Positions 27,213 through 35,690 are shown, numbered from the stretch's first letter. The stretch is DNA of 64,000 bases from Prevotella sp. P2-180 (GCF_002251435.1 NZ_NPJI01000013.1:1-64000); one strand, 5' to 3'. Made by a program: numbers and translations. Notes: generated by a model from the sequence alone, not told the origin.

Positions 27213-28183
27213 TTAAAAATATGAAGAAGTTATCGTTCATTATTATCTTATTGAGTCTATGGACTCTTTTCTCTAATGCTTCAATAAAAGTCACTATCAC
27301 TGATGGCATTGATGATGACGCGGTGAAGCAACGGATGGAACAACATTTGTCTACAATGTTAACAGAAATCAATTCTGCCCAATCAGGAAAAAGAAACCTG
27401 AATTTTGCAACAATTGATGTTAATACTAATGTGCAAAAATCTATGGCAATGTTGTGGGAAAACTCACCATTCATGTGTACTGACGATATGATAGCTGAAC
27501 ATTGTATTACAACAGGAACAGGTTATCAGATCAGAAATATTCCTCTGATGATGAAACCAACAGGAGATAGGGCGTTTAACGAAGACGAATATCAAGAGGC
27601 TGTAGTAAGTTTTGATAGTCAGGGCAATGTTGAGAGTTTCTACCTCTCAATAAGCATGAATCTTTATATGAATGTCATAAAAAGCAATTTGGAATTGACA
27701 GACCTACGTCGTCGCCAACTCATTCTTGATTATGTGGAGCAGTTCAGAACTGCTTACAATCAGAAAGACCTTCCTTTCCTCAAGCAAGTGTTCAGCGACG
27801 ATGCTCTCATCATAACAGGAAAGGTAATAACCCAGAGGCATGCAGAGGGTTTCACTTCACAGAAGATAACCTACAACAAGCAAACCAAGCAGCAATATCT
27901 GGATAACCTTCGCCGTGTGTTCAATACCACCCAATATATCAAAGTGACATTTGACGATATTGAAGTGAAACGTCATCCTGTTAATCCTAACTTCTATGGT
28001 GTAACTTTGCATCAGGGCTATACGAGTAACCGTTATCACGACGATGGATACTTGTTCCTCTTATGGGACTTTAACGATGAGTCAGCACCTCAAATTCATG
28101 TCCGTACATGGCAGCCTGACAAAATTAACGGTAAGGACTTACCTAAGGAGGAAATATTTACTTTGAGTGATTTTGACATTTAA
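27209..28183 (+). CDS. Exported protein with NTF2-like domain
   Basis: The start is set at the ATG at 27209, which shares ATGA with the upstream stop; a TTG at 27194 gives a longer but less likely form. The signal peptide (KKLSFIIILLSLWTLFSNA) is followed by a middle region with YQEAVVSFDSQGNVESFYLSISM. A probable NTF2-like fold (about 178-310) begins RRRQLILDYVEQFRTAYNQKDLPFLKQVFSDDALIITG. NTF2-like domains serve as binding cups or enzymes, and nothing here fixes a catalytic role. It belongs to the same tightly spaced operon. Confidence 0.7.
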   Translation: MIKNMKKLSFIIILLSLWTLFSNASIKVTITDGIDDDAVKQRMEQHLSTMLTEINSAQSGKRNLNFATIDVNTNVQKSMAMLWENSPFMCTDDMIAEHCITTGTGYQIRNIPLMMKPTGDRAFNEDEYQEAVVSFDSQGNVESFYLSISMNLYMNVIKSNLELTDLRRRQLILDYVEQFRTAYNQKDLPFLKQVFSDDALIITGKVITQRHAEGFTSQKITYNKQTKQQYLDNLRRVFNTTQYIKVTFDDIEVKRHPVNPNFYGVTLHQGYTSNRYHDDGYLFLLWDFNDESAPQIHVRTWQPDKINGKDLPKEEIFTLSDFDI

Positions 28184-28215
28184 TACTATTAATCAATAAT
28201 AATATAATTATAGTT

Positions 28216-29568
28216 ATGCGTAAGATATTGTTCTTAATAATGTTTTGGTCAACTATCGTAGTGTCAGCTCAAGACATAACGATCAGCCGAATGGAAGCTT
28301 TGCAGTCTACAAAAGCTCAAGTAGATGCCAGAAAAGACAAAAACGGAAAGAAATGTGCCATCGTCTTGGTTGATGTCGTGGGCATCGATAAGTTGCAGTT
28401 TAAGGAAGCATTTGGCGATGTAAACTATTTGCTTAATGAATATACCGTATATTTAAAGGAAGGTACAAAACAGCTTACCATCATCAATGGTAAAAATAAA
28501 GTACTTGCCAACTTCGACGATTTCGATATTGCCATTGAATCCGGTACAACCTATAAACTGATTCTTGAAACATCAAACAAATTACGTTCCGCATGTTTTT
28601 ACTTAAAGCCAAAGGATGCAGACTTGGTGTTCAATAACAAGAAGGTGACGAAAAATGAGAATGGTATTTATGTCATCAACGACAAAATGGGCAAATACGA
28701 CTATTCTGTTACAGCTAAAGGATATGAAACCGTAAACGGGCAGGTGGAATTGACAGAAGGAGAACTCGTGGTAACAAAGGATATTGAACTGGAAGAAAAA
28801 AAATATCCTATAAGTATTATCTGTTCTCATCCGAAAGCTAACTTATTTATCGACGATATCCCTCTTGGTACAGTTGAAAGCCAAAACAACATTATGCTTA
28901 CTGAGGGCAAACATGTTATTCGTGTAACAAACAAGGAATGTAAAGACTATGAAAGTAACTATACTGTCAAGGCTTCTGGCAACACTCCCATAAAAGTGAC
29001 GTTAACAGAATATAAGAAAAAAATAGTTTATCACAAAAATGAACGTACAAAAACTACTGGTAATTTCCGTTCTCACATAGATGTTAATGTGTCAGGAAAT
29101 TATTTCTTAGATGAAAAAAGCACAATATGGAAGGCCAACCTTGAATATCACCAGTATTTAGGCATTTTTGCATTTAAGGAAGGAATAGGTGCTGGTGTAT
29201 TGGATCCTTCAGATAAGCAACATAAAGAATTGGACAAGTATGCAGAAGTGACAAATTGTACTCATAAAACCATATTTGCTATGGATCTTCCTTTACAGGC
29301 TGGTTTGGCTCTGCCTCTTAGCCGTTATAATACAAGCAGCGTTCTTTTGTTGGCTGGTCTATATGGAGCATACTATAACATTGGACACTCTGCCGATAAG
29401 ATGGAGGACAACAAGGCGGTAAACTCAGATTCGTTTGATTTCGGATTAAGGGCCAACGTACAATTCTACATTAATAGATTCTCTCTCTCATTTGAGTGGA
29501 ACAACAGTTTGTCTAAATATAAGTTGGGGACAAACATCGGAGTTTCGTTAGGATACAGGTTTTATTAA
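28216..29568 (+). CDS. PEGA-domain protein with C-terminal outer-membrane barrel (450 aa)
   Basis: A signal peptide ends at VVSAQ (about 19). A beta-rich N-terminal part follows. A first sandwich repeat (about 128-195, CFYLKPKDADLVFNNKKV to GYETVNGQVEL) and a PEGA domain (about 197-267, ISIICSHPKANLFIDDIPLGTV to GKHVIRVT) lead into about 160 residues of alternating aromatic strands ending GVSLGYRFY. The terminal aromatic residue and strand pattern indicate a small beta-barrel. PEGA domains usually bind cell-wall or surface components. The protein would anchor the operon's envelope proteins in the outer membrane; that is inferred. Confidence 0.75.
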   Translation: MRKILFLIMFWSTIVVSAQDITISRMEALQSTKAQVDARKDKNGKKCAIVLVDVVGIDKLQFKEAFGDVNYLLNEYTVYLKEGTKQLTIINGKNKVLANFDDFDIAIESGTTYKLILETSNKLRSACFYLKPKDADLVFNNKKVTKNENGIYVINDKMGKYDYSVTAKGYETVNGQVELTEGELVVTKDIELEEKKYPISIICSHPKANLFIDDIPLGTVESQNNIMLTEGKHVIRVTNKECKDYESNYTVKASGNTPIKVTLTEYKKKIVYHKNERTKTTGNFRSHIDVNVSGNYFLDEKSTIWKANLEYHQYLGIFAFKEGIGAGVLDPSDKQHKELDKYAEVTNCTHKTIFAMDLPLQAGLALPLSRYNTSSVLLLAGLYGAYYNIGHSADKMEDNKAVNSDSFDFGLRANVQFYINRFSLSFEWNNSLSKYKLGTNIGVSLGYRFY

Positions 29569-29580
29569 TTTGACAGATTT

Positions 29581-30672
29581 ATGATGAAATCATTTTTTCC
29601 TTTTCTTGCGTGTTTCTTGTCTTTGACTATTTTCTCTTCAAGGGAAATGTTGGCTCAGGAAATCAAGGTGAAAAGTTGTACAATAGTGCAATCTGACAAT
29701 ACGGCAACAGAAAACGCCAGATATGACATTAACAATGATATGTGTGCCTTGATAAAAGTAGTGACCAACGACATAGAAGGTCTTGTATTCAATAATACTA
29801 ATCAATATATCGGTGACATTGCCTGCCACAAAGGTATATATTACGTTTATGTGTCTCCAGGTATGTACATGTTATCATTCTCTCATCCGGATTTTCAACC
29901 AGGCACGATTAACCTTGCCAATTTTGGTTATAAGAAGAAAACTATAGGTGGAAAGACTTATCAAGTGGAACTTGAGGCGCAAAAACCATTGAACAACATG
30001 AAAAGTGTTGCTTTTAAGGTGTCACCTGTTGTTGACAATAGTTTTGTAATATTTGAAGGTAACAAGAAAGCAGTAGAAGGCAGCGGTCTGGTGGAATTCT
30101 TTTGTAAGGAAGGAACGTATGGATATCGAATTCAAGCAGAGAATTACGAGACTGTATTTGGAAAGGTAACTATATCCGACAAGAATATTGAACCAATCTC
30201 CATAGCTTTACAACCACTTAGGGAACCGGTAAAAATATCTTGCAATGTTCCTGACGCAGAAGTGGTGGTTGACAATATTAATTATGGAGTAGTAGGCATC
30301 AAGCAGATTCCTAGGGGAAAACACAATATTAGAATAACGGCTAATGGATATTTTGACATCAACGACAATATTGATGTAACAGGCAGTAGTTTGTCTCTTG
30401 ACTATAAAATGAGAAAGAACAAAAATAGGGTTGTTAATATCCACGCCGTTGATGTGCAAATATTTTGCGAATCAAAATATTTGTATCGAAACAATATGAA
30501 GTTACCTGGATGGGAGAACGGCAAAACCATAAAGATGATGCCATATACCGAATGCAAGCTAAGTGACGACAAAGGCAAGAGTGCTCTGCTCAAAGTGGGT
30601 GACAAGTCTATTTCCATTAAACTTGCTGATGGAAAAATCACTTATTTAAATAAACAGAATATTTCTAACTAA
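29581..30672 (+). CDS. Exported PEGA-domain protein (363 aa)
   Basis: A signal peptide (to about 25) is followed by a region that parallels the first half of the 450-aa neighbour (IYYVYVSPGMYMLSFSHPDFQPG). A sandwich repeat lies at about 140-210 (SFVIFEGNKKAVEG to GYRIQAENYETVFGKVTIS). A PEGA domain lies at about 214-280 (PVKISCNVPDAEVVVDNINYG to GKHNIRITANGYFDI). No barrel follows. It is probably a soluble or surface partner of the upstream barrel protein, made by duplication of the PEGA part. The gap to the neighbour is 12 bp. Confidence 0.75.
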   Translation: MMKSFFPFLACFLSLTIFSSREMLAQEIKVKSCTIVQSDNTATENARYDINNDMCALIKVVTNDIEGLVFNNTNQYIGDIACHKGIYYVYVSPGMYMLSFSHPDFQPGTINLANFGYKKKTIGGKTYQVELEAQKPLNNMKSVAFKVSPVVDNSFVIFEGNKKAVEGSGLVEFFCKEGTYGYRIQAENYETVFGKVTISDKNIEPISIALQPLREPVKISCNVPDAEVVVDNINYGVVGIKQIPRGKHNIRITANGYFDINDNIDVTGSSLSLDYKMRKNKNRVVNIHAVDVQIFCESKYLYRNNMKLPGWENGKTIKMMPYTECKLSDDKGKSALLKVGDKSISIKLADGKITYLNKQNISN

Positions 30673-30684
30673 ATAAAAGTGACA

Positions 30685-31050
30685 ATGAAAAGAATAGTAT
30701 TCTTGCTGATTATTGTCTGCTCTATGTTTTCTTCTTGCGACAAACAAAAGGCTGCAATAGATGATTTAGTGGATTTTTCAGAAGAACTGACAGAAAACTC
30801 TTCTGAATACTCTAAGGAGGAATGGGAAAAGGCAATAGCGGAATATCAGAAAATTGTAGATAAGATTGACCAATATGAATATTCAGACGAAGAGTTAAAG
30901 AAAATCGGAAAATATAAGACTCGATGTTTGAAATATTTGACAAAAAGTACTATTAAACAAGTATCTGACCATGTTCATAAGGTAACGAAGCAATTGGAAG
31001 GAGCATTAGAAGAATTTGGAGTATATGATTCCGATGTTGACTCAGATTAG
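30685..31050 (+). CDS. Small lipoprotein, DUF6565-like (121 aa)
   Basis: The start at ATG 30685 gives MKRIVFLLIIVCSMFSSC with a lipobox Cys at 18; an in-frame GTG two codons earlier is less likely. The mature part is helical and acidic: SYSKEEWEKAIAEYQKIVDKIDQYEYSDEELKKIGKYK, written here without its first residues, matches the W-K-Y pattern I associate with DUF6565 lipoproteins. It is the last gene of the run. No clear terminator follows. The function is unknown. Confidence 0.65.
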   Translation: MKRIVFLLIIVCSMFSSCDKQKAAIDDLVDFSEELTENSSEYSKEEWEKAIAEYQKIVDKIDQYEYSDEELKKIGKYKTRCLKYLTKSTIKQVSDHVHKVTKQLEGALEEFGVYDSDVDSD

Positions 31051-31446
31051 TTTGACGATGAATAGTTTCATTGATTTTATAATCATGTTTCGCATGTGCT
31101 CAACCTTGTGGAGTTAATGGGGTAAAAGACAATAATGTTTATATATACTCATTAAAGAAAGATTAAAGATATGGAAAGAACTCATAGTGACATTAATTAA
31201 TTCGCCTATGGGTTGTGGATTGACAAAAGGTGATATTATTTCACTATGTAGTGTATTAATGATTACCGGATTAAGGCCATATAGCAGAGGTAACCTTTTT
31301 GCCAATTGGACAGCCGACGATGTGGCTGGAACTATTTGCTCAAATCGATGTGGATGTAAGAACTGTTAGAGGCGGCTATAAACGATAGAGTAAAGTTTCT
31401 ACGAAATATGTAATATATAATGAAGTAAAAAATAAAGCATTTTATT
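31051..31446. other. Gap after the tubulin-like operon
   Basis: This 396-bp AT-rich gap holds a 60-codon plus-strand frame (31187-31369) ending in CSNRCGCKNC, without a recognised family, promoter or good start. It may be a gene fragment. I see no hairpin terminator. Confidence 0.4.
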
Positions 31447-31926
31447 ATGCATATTCTATTGTGTTATTCTAAAACCACGGCACTGGATCTGAAGATGTGG
31501 ATTCACATGATGGCTGGGGAGCATAAGCTTGAAGTGAGGGAAGTGGCGTGCGAGAGTGAGGAGTTTGAAAAGGTGCTGAGTGATGAGGCGGCTGATGAGT
31601 CGCTGGCGGCTATCATAGGGATGGACAATGCAGGAAAGGCTGTGTTGGAGGTGCATGATGTGCCGAAATTGCTGATCAATCCTGTGTTGTCGTTCAGCAG
31701 TGAAGAGGAAGAGAAGCGGGTGTTGGGCTCTGCCACACGCTTCGATCGAGACAACACGTGGGGCATATTCAACTGCGAAGGCGACAATGAGATGTATTAC
31801 GAGAAGATGCATTCGTATAGCACTAACCTCACTCTGCAATTCGGCAACCATTTCAATACGGCAAATGCCGAACTGATGGCTGAGGGATTTTTCTCGGATG
31901 TGGAGGATTATGGAACAAAGAGATAG
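31447..31926 (+). CDS. Unknown cytoplasmic protein (159 aa)
   Basis: The protein has no signal peptide and an acidic alpha/beta composition. LAAIIGMDNAGKAVLEVHDVPKLLINPVLS loosely recalls the core of small YqiA-like esterases, but the GxSxG serine motif is missing, so I do not assign that function. The last 32 codons are duplicated in inverted orientation at 34024-34120. GC content is higher than in the operon upstream, which suggests a different origin. It begins an accessory cluster of small genes. Confidence 0.6.
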   Translation: MHILLCYSKTTALDLKMWIHMMAGEHKLEVREVACESEEFEKVLSDEAADESLAAIIGMDNAGKAVLEVHDVPKLLINPVLSFSSEEEEKRVLGSATRFDRDNTWGIFNCEGDNEMYYEKMHSYSTNLTLQFGNHFNTANAELMAEGFFSDVEDYGTKR

Positions 31927-31953
31927 CCGAATCGCTTGAAAGGACGTAGGCAT
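31831..31953 (+). repeat. 123-bp inverted duplication, left arm
   Basis: The sequence matches the reverse complement of 33998-34120 over 123 bp with five mismatches. It covers the 3' end of the 159-aa gene and 27 bp beyond the stop. Confidence 0.85.
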
Positions 31954-31974
31954 TCACTTAAACAACAATATATT

Positions 31975-32166
31975 ATGCCAGCATTTATCATTACAGCCAA
32001 GTCTGACCGCTGTGGACGTAAAATCAAAAAAGGACAGACATTCCAGATAGTGACCAACTACGAGAACATCTGCACGGCTGCCATAGCCGACGGACTGGAG
32101 GCGCAACTCGGCAAATGGGCTAGGGAAGCTTCGCATATAGATTATTGGATAGTAAGGAAAATGTGA
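31975..32166 (+). CDS. Small basic protein of unknown function (63 aa)
   Basis: Start ATG 31975 gives MPAFIITAKSDRCGRKIKKGQTF and the end ASHIDYWIVRKM. It looks like a small stand-alone beta-rich domain, of a kind I have seen among orphan Bacteroidota proteins. The longer frame from 31936 would begin inside the inverted repeat and is unlikely. No catalytic motif is visible. Confidence 0.55.
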   Translation: MPAFIITAKSDRCGRKIKKGQTFQIVTNYENICTAAIADGLEAQLGKWAREASHIDYWIVRKM

Positions 32167-32189
32167 TAAAAAATAATGGGAGTGACGGC

Positions 32190-32273
32190 GGAACCAAATA
32201 ACTGTTATTTGAAAAGATCGTCTATTGTCAGGCGGCCTTGAATGGAAGACAGATGTTTGCCAAATTTTATTCC
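32190..32273 (-). pseudogene. Fragment of the 3' end of an AAA ATPase gene
   Basis: These 84 bp match 37332-37415, the end of the ATPase gene at 37347-38771, with about five mismatches. The coding part (32205-32273, minus) would encode the last ~22 residues ending TIDDLFK. Nothing upstream on this strand continues the gene. Confidence 0.75.
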
Positions 32274-32326
32274 CTCAAATCACTGAAGACTTCTTTGAAA
32301 AAAAATAATCTTAAAAGAAAATATTT

Positions 32327-33661
32327 ATGAAAGTATTTGATTTGACGCGCGGCAAGTATCCTCAGTTGTATTATGGGAACGATATAATTTCCCAATATGA
32401 GGATCAGTTTAAAATGACTATACATGCAAGCTATTCGTTCCAGCGAAAGTTCCCAAAGCGAGGATGCCTGCATGATGTTGAGGCTTTAATAGATACTATT
32501 CCAATTTTCCTCGTAGAAACGTCTATGACAAATGAATATGTTGCTGTACCAGGATTGCAATGTTCAATTCTGGTGCCAGAAGACCAGTACTATGTACCTA
32601 CGGAATATTCGGAATTCGACATTGATGAATGGGTCAATACAAAGGAAAGCGAAAAGGAAGATGACCCGCGTGAGAGACAACCTCAAAGCCTCAGCATTCT
32701 CGATTTGCTTGGAGTATATATCTTTACAAATGATGATGATCTCATTCCAAGAAAAATATTTGTCTGGATGGACAAAATTATGGATTATGCCAAAGATCAC
32801 ACAAAAAAAGGAACTAAACAAATTGGTAGTAATGCTGCAACCCTGTTTGATTTCGTCGTTTTCCATGAGATAGGACATGCATTGATGGACGTAGAACTCT
32901 ATGGAATTCATCCATCTCCCCATTTTTCGTATAGTAGCGACTATGTATACAGATTCATTGAAGAGGCTTATGCCAATGGCATAGCGTTATCCATAGTATA
33001 CGACAATCTCAAATCTCAAGAACAGGACTTTATCAAGGACTTTGTGTTGAGTCAAGGTGCGGGATATGCTCGTGGATGGGATTTACGAGATTATCACTTA
33101 GAAATAGACCAATGGTTAAGCATCAAAGTCCTTTTCAACTATGATATTGCATGCTTAATAATAGATTGTTGGAAGAATAATCATCAAGAGCTCGTTCCTG
33201 AATGTGTACAATCTGTAGGTCATAATGATTGGTTAGCGCTTAAAGACCGACATGACAAATGGGGAATAATAGAGTTGCCTAGTCAGAAAGATATTATTGG
33301 TTTCAAGAAATATGATTCATTCTGGTCTTTCGATGAAAATGGATTATGTATGGTTCGGCTTGACCAACAAAAGGGTTACCTGTATGGCTGTGTCAACGAG
33401 CAAGGAGTGGAACAGATTCCTGTAGAATATGATCATCTTTATTCGTTTGAAAATGGCATTACGATTGCAAAGAAGGATGGTAGATATGGTGCTATAGATT
33501 TGAACAATAACACCGTCATCCCATTCAATCTTCCCTATGAAGACATCCGGGGGTTCCGTAATGGACGTGCCAGTGTAAAGGATAAGAATGAAAAATGGGG
33601 CGTGATTGACACTAACGGGAAACTCATAGTCCCATGTGAGAATAACAACATCGTTTTGTAA
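32327..33661 (+). CDS. HExxH metallopeptidase-like protein fused to WG repeats (444 aa)
   Basis: Residues about 1-280 contain FDFVVFHEIGHALMDVELYG near 176-195, an HExxH zinc motif, and downstream acidic residues in FIEEAYANGIALS that could provide the third ligand. Residues about 300-440 hold WG-type repeats (DKWGIIELP, YGCVNEQGVEQIPVEYDHLYSFENGI, YGAIDLNNNTVIPF, KWGVIDTNGKLIVPC). A protease targeted by WG repeats is the simplest reading; the substrate is unknown. No signal peptide is seen. It lies inside the 2-kb segment bounded by the 123-bp inverted repeats. Confidence 0.75.
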   Translation: MKVFDLTRGKYPQLYYGNDIISQYEDQFKMTIHASYSFQRKFPKRGCLHDVEALIDTIPIFLVETSMTNEYVAVPGLQCSILVPEDQYYVPTEYSEFDIDEWVNTKESEKEDDPRERQPQSLSILDLLGVYIFTNDDDLIPRKIFVWMDKIMDYAKDHTKKGTKQIGSNAATLFDFVVFHEIGHALMDVELYGIHPSPHFSYSSDYVYRFIEEAYANGIALSIVYDNLKSQEQDFIKDFVLSQGAGYARGWDLRDYHLEIDQWLSIKVLFNYDIACLIIDCWKNNHQELVPECVQSVGHNDWLALKDRHDKWGIIELPSQKDIIGFKKYDSFWSFDENGLCMVRLDQQKGYLYGCVNEQGVEQIPVEYDHLYSFENGITIAKKDGRYGAIDLNNNTVIPFNLPYEDIRGFRNGRASVKDKNEKWGVIDTNGKLIVPCENNNIVL

Positions 33662-33745
33662 AACCACCCCCAAAAACGAAACAATAATAGGGATGCGACT
33701 GTGAAAGCAAAAACGCCGCATGTGACTACAGAAAATAATAATATA

Positions 33746-33772
33746 GCGCTCGTCAAAATAATTGGCGAGCGC
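33746..33772. terminator. Possible bidirectional hairpin
   Basis: GCGCTCG and CGAGCGC form a 7-bp stem with a 13-nt loop between the convergent 444-aa gene and the small pseudogene at 33790-33971. No long T-run is present. Confidence 0.35.
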
Positions 33773-33789
33773 ACATATTGGATTCATTA

Positions 33790-33971
33790 TTATATTGTTC
33801 TAATCAAAGTTCCATTATCTTTACGGAGTTCAGTTTTTCCTTTGTTTGTATTGCTATGTCATTACCAGCCCAATACGCATTCGTTGCATCGCCATTACCA
33901 ATGGTGCGGACAAGTGTTCCGTTTTCTTTTCGAATTTCCACTTTTCCATTGACTGTCTTAATAATATTCAT
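33790..33971 (-). pseudogene. Frameshifted small two-repeat protein gene
   Basis: From ATG at 33971 the frame reads MNIIKTVNGKVEIRKENGTL, then VRTIGNGDATNAYWAGNDIA, and then loses register after IQTK. One base inserted there restores GKTELRKDNGTLIRTI and a double stop at 33790. The two halves are repeats of GK-E-RK-NGTL-RTI, so the intact protein would be about 60 residues. This is a one-base deletion in a run of A/G, or a sequencing error. Confidence 0.65.
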
Positions 33972-33997
33972 ATTAATATTAATATATATTATAATCC

Positions 33998-34120
33998 ATG
34001 CCTACGTCCTTTCAAGCGATTCGGCTATCCCTTTGTTTCATAATCCTCCACATCGGAGAAAAATCCCTCAGCCATCAGTTCTGTATTTGCCGTATTGAAA
34101 TGGTTGCCGAATTGCAGAGT
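33998..34120 (-). repeat. 123-bp inverted duplication, right arm
   Basis: It is the reverse complement of 31831-31953 with five mismatches. On the minus strand it would encode TLQFGNHFNTANTELMAEGF and the following residues to a stop at 34024, a copy of the C-terminus of the 159-aa protein without its upstream part. Confidence 0.85.
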
Positions 34121-34231
34121 ATACTACTACCGCTTTTCAGACCAGCGATATTAGTTTCTTAGGCAAAACTTACATGCATTCCGCAGGTAGAACAATAGGC
34201 AATGGGGAGCCTGAGTCCCTTTCCTTGGGTT

Positions 34232-34264
34232 GAAACGAATGGGGCTCGATGCCCCGTTCGTTTC
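34232..34264 (-). terminator. Hairpin after the Rpn-type nuclease gene
   Basis: GAAACGAATGGGG and CCCCGTTCGTTTC form a 13-bp stem (one G-T pair) with a 7-nt loop, 58 bp past the stop at 34322. Confidence 0.5.
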
Positions 34265-34321
34265 ATGGAGCAACAGTGTAGTGTGTCACCATCGTCCATT
34301 CCTTGGGTGCTGCAAAGGTAA

Positions 34322-35200
34322 TCATTCTTTTGAAATCTCGACGATAAGGTGTTTTACCTCATCATGGGGCAGACCTGTTGCTATGGCAATAATATCTACA
34401 GATGCGCCGGATGCCAACAACCTCTTGATTGTGGCATTCTTTTCTTGAACTTCCCCTTCCACGCGACCTTCCCTCCTCGCCGTGTCAATGGAATTCTTGA
34501 TGTCGCGGTAGGCCTTTAGGCTGTCCTCGTACTCGCGTAGCTCATCGGGAGTGAACGTGGCTATCTCTGCTTCCTTAAACAGACGGTCGAACACCTTGTC
34601 GCGCAACGCCTTGGGTCGGCTCTCCAACTTGTAAAGGTTCTTCAACACGAAGAGCCACTTGTCGTAGAGCGTCTCCAACTCGTCCTCCTCCTTCTTAAAC
34701 TTGGCAATCTCAACGTATATGAAGTCAAGCTTCTTGTAGAACACCTTGTTGGTCTTGATGTCGCAGAGTTTCACGGTGTGGGTTATCTCCTTCTTGTCGA
34801 AAGCCTCCTCCTTCATGTCGAAGTTCAACAGCGCCACGGTATATACGCGGGAGAGTTTGAAGTCCCAGTCGGCGCTTTTCTTGGCTTGCTCGCGGATGGG
34901 GAACGTGGAATAAAACAGGGAGCGGTCCTTGAAGAAGTCCTGATAGGCATTCTGCATCTCGACGATGAACTTCTCGCCATCCTCGCCCTCGCAATACACG
35001 TCGAAGATGGCCTTGCGCGCCGAGGCGTTGTCGCCGAAATGCTCGGTGTTAAGATACTTCACGTCCTTAATAACCTCTTTGCCGGCGAAGAGACTATTAA
35101 GGAAATTTATCAGCAAGTCCTTGTTGGGGGCAGTGCCGAATATGCGCTTGAAGCCGAAGTCGGTAAGCAGGCTGATGTATCTTTCTTCTATTCCATTCAT
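34322..35200 (-). CDS. Rpn-family PD-(D/E)XK nuclease (PDDEXK_2)
   Basis: The protein begins MNGIEERYISLLTDFGFKRIFG, the standard start of this family. KAIFDVYCEGEDGEKFIVEMQ carries the nuclease core (Asp in IFDV, Glu and Gln in VEMQ). The C-terminal part has the usual ALRDKVFDRLFKEAEIATF segment and ends in a DNA-binding-like helix (KRLLASGASVDIIAIATGL). Family members such as RpnA cut DNA and promote RecA-independent recombination. The ATG at 35200 is chosen over 35224 because the promoter's -7 box (35222-35229) would leave the longer start upstream of the transcript. The gene stands alone. Confidence 0.88.
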   Translation of the reverse strand: MNGIEERYISLLTDFGFKRIFGTAPNKDLLINFLNSLFAGKEVIKDVKYLNTEHFGDNASARKAIFDVYCEGEDGEKFIVEMQNAYQDFFKDRSLFYSTFPIREQAKKSADWDFKLSRVYTVALLNFDMKEEAFDKKEITHTVKLCDIKTNKVFYKKLDFIYVEIAKFKKEEDELETLYDKWLFVLKNLYKLESRPKALRDKVFDRLFKEAEIATFTPDELREYEDSLKAYRDIKNSIDTARREGRVEGEVQEKNATIKRLLASGASVDIIAIATGLPHDEVKHLIVEISKE

Positions 35201-35221
35201 ACCACAAATATATTTTTTCTG

Positions 35222-35253
35222 CAAAAATACAACTTTTATATTAAATCAGCAAA
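35222..35253 (-). promoter_or_regulatory. Promoter of the Rpn-type nuclease gene
   Basis: On the minus strand TTTG (35250-35253), a 20-nt spacer and TATTTTTG (35222-35229) match the consensus. This places the transcript start about 15 nt before the ATG at 35200. Confidence 0.7.
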
Positions 35254-35343
35254 TAAATCATCGGAATTTTTGCAGATTAAGATTTATTTATTTCTTTATG
35301 CAGATGTCGTTTCCTGCCCTCCATGTTGTTGTGCTTGAAGAAT

Positions 35344-35393
35344 CATAGAGACAGGTTCATCGACCATAAAGAGTCAATGTACCTGGCCCTATG
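35344..35393 (+). repeat. Interspersed inverted-repeat element, copy C
   Basis: It starts CATAGAGACAGGTTCATCGA and ends CAATGTACCTGGCCCTATG. It lacks a few bases of the core found in copies A and B (GAGTCAATG instead of GAGTGAACCAATG). Confidence 0.7.
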
Positions 35394-35690
35394 AACCCTG
35401 GCGGTCTTACATAAAGTAAGAGCATACAACGGCGGGCGTTCGGCATTTTTCCTTGAGATAGTGGCCAGTGATGCTTTCCTTGCATCCGCTAACCGTTTCC
35501 GGTGTCCCCTGTCCCGGTCCTATAATTTTTCTTCTCATAACTCTGTATTTTAGATGGATAGATTGGGATTCATGATAAATCTAAAACGTAACCTTAACTA
35601 TCGTTTATCGAGAAAGCTCACAACGAATATTGGAACATTGAGCAAAACAAGGTGAAAATAGACAATTTGTAAAATATATTGTTTTCGGTG

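Noticed and set aside
31187-31369. 60-codon frame ending in CSNRCGCKNC
   Set aside because: No promoter, weak start context and no family. It is mentioned in the gap description but not called as a gene.
31447-31926. YqiA-like esterase assignment for the 159-aa protein
   Set aside because: Only a loose similarity around LLINPVLS; the nucleophile motif GxSxG is absent.
35344-35393. Reading the repeat element as a rho-independent terminator
   Set aside because: No T-run follows, and the three copies share their core as well as their arms, which fits a dispersed element better than a terminator.
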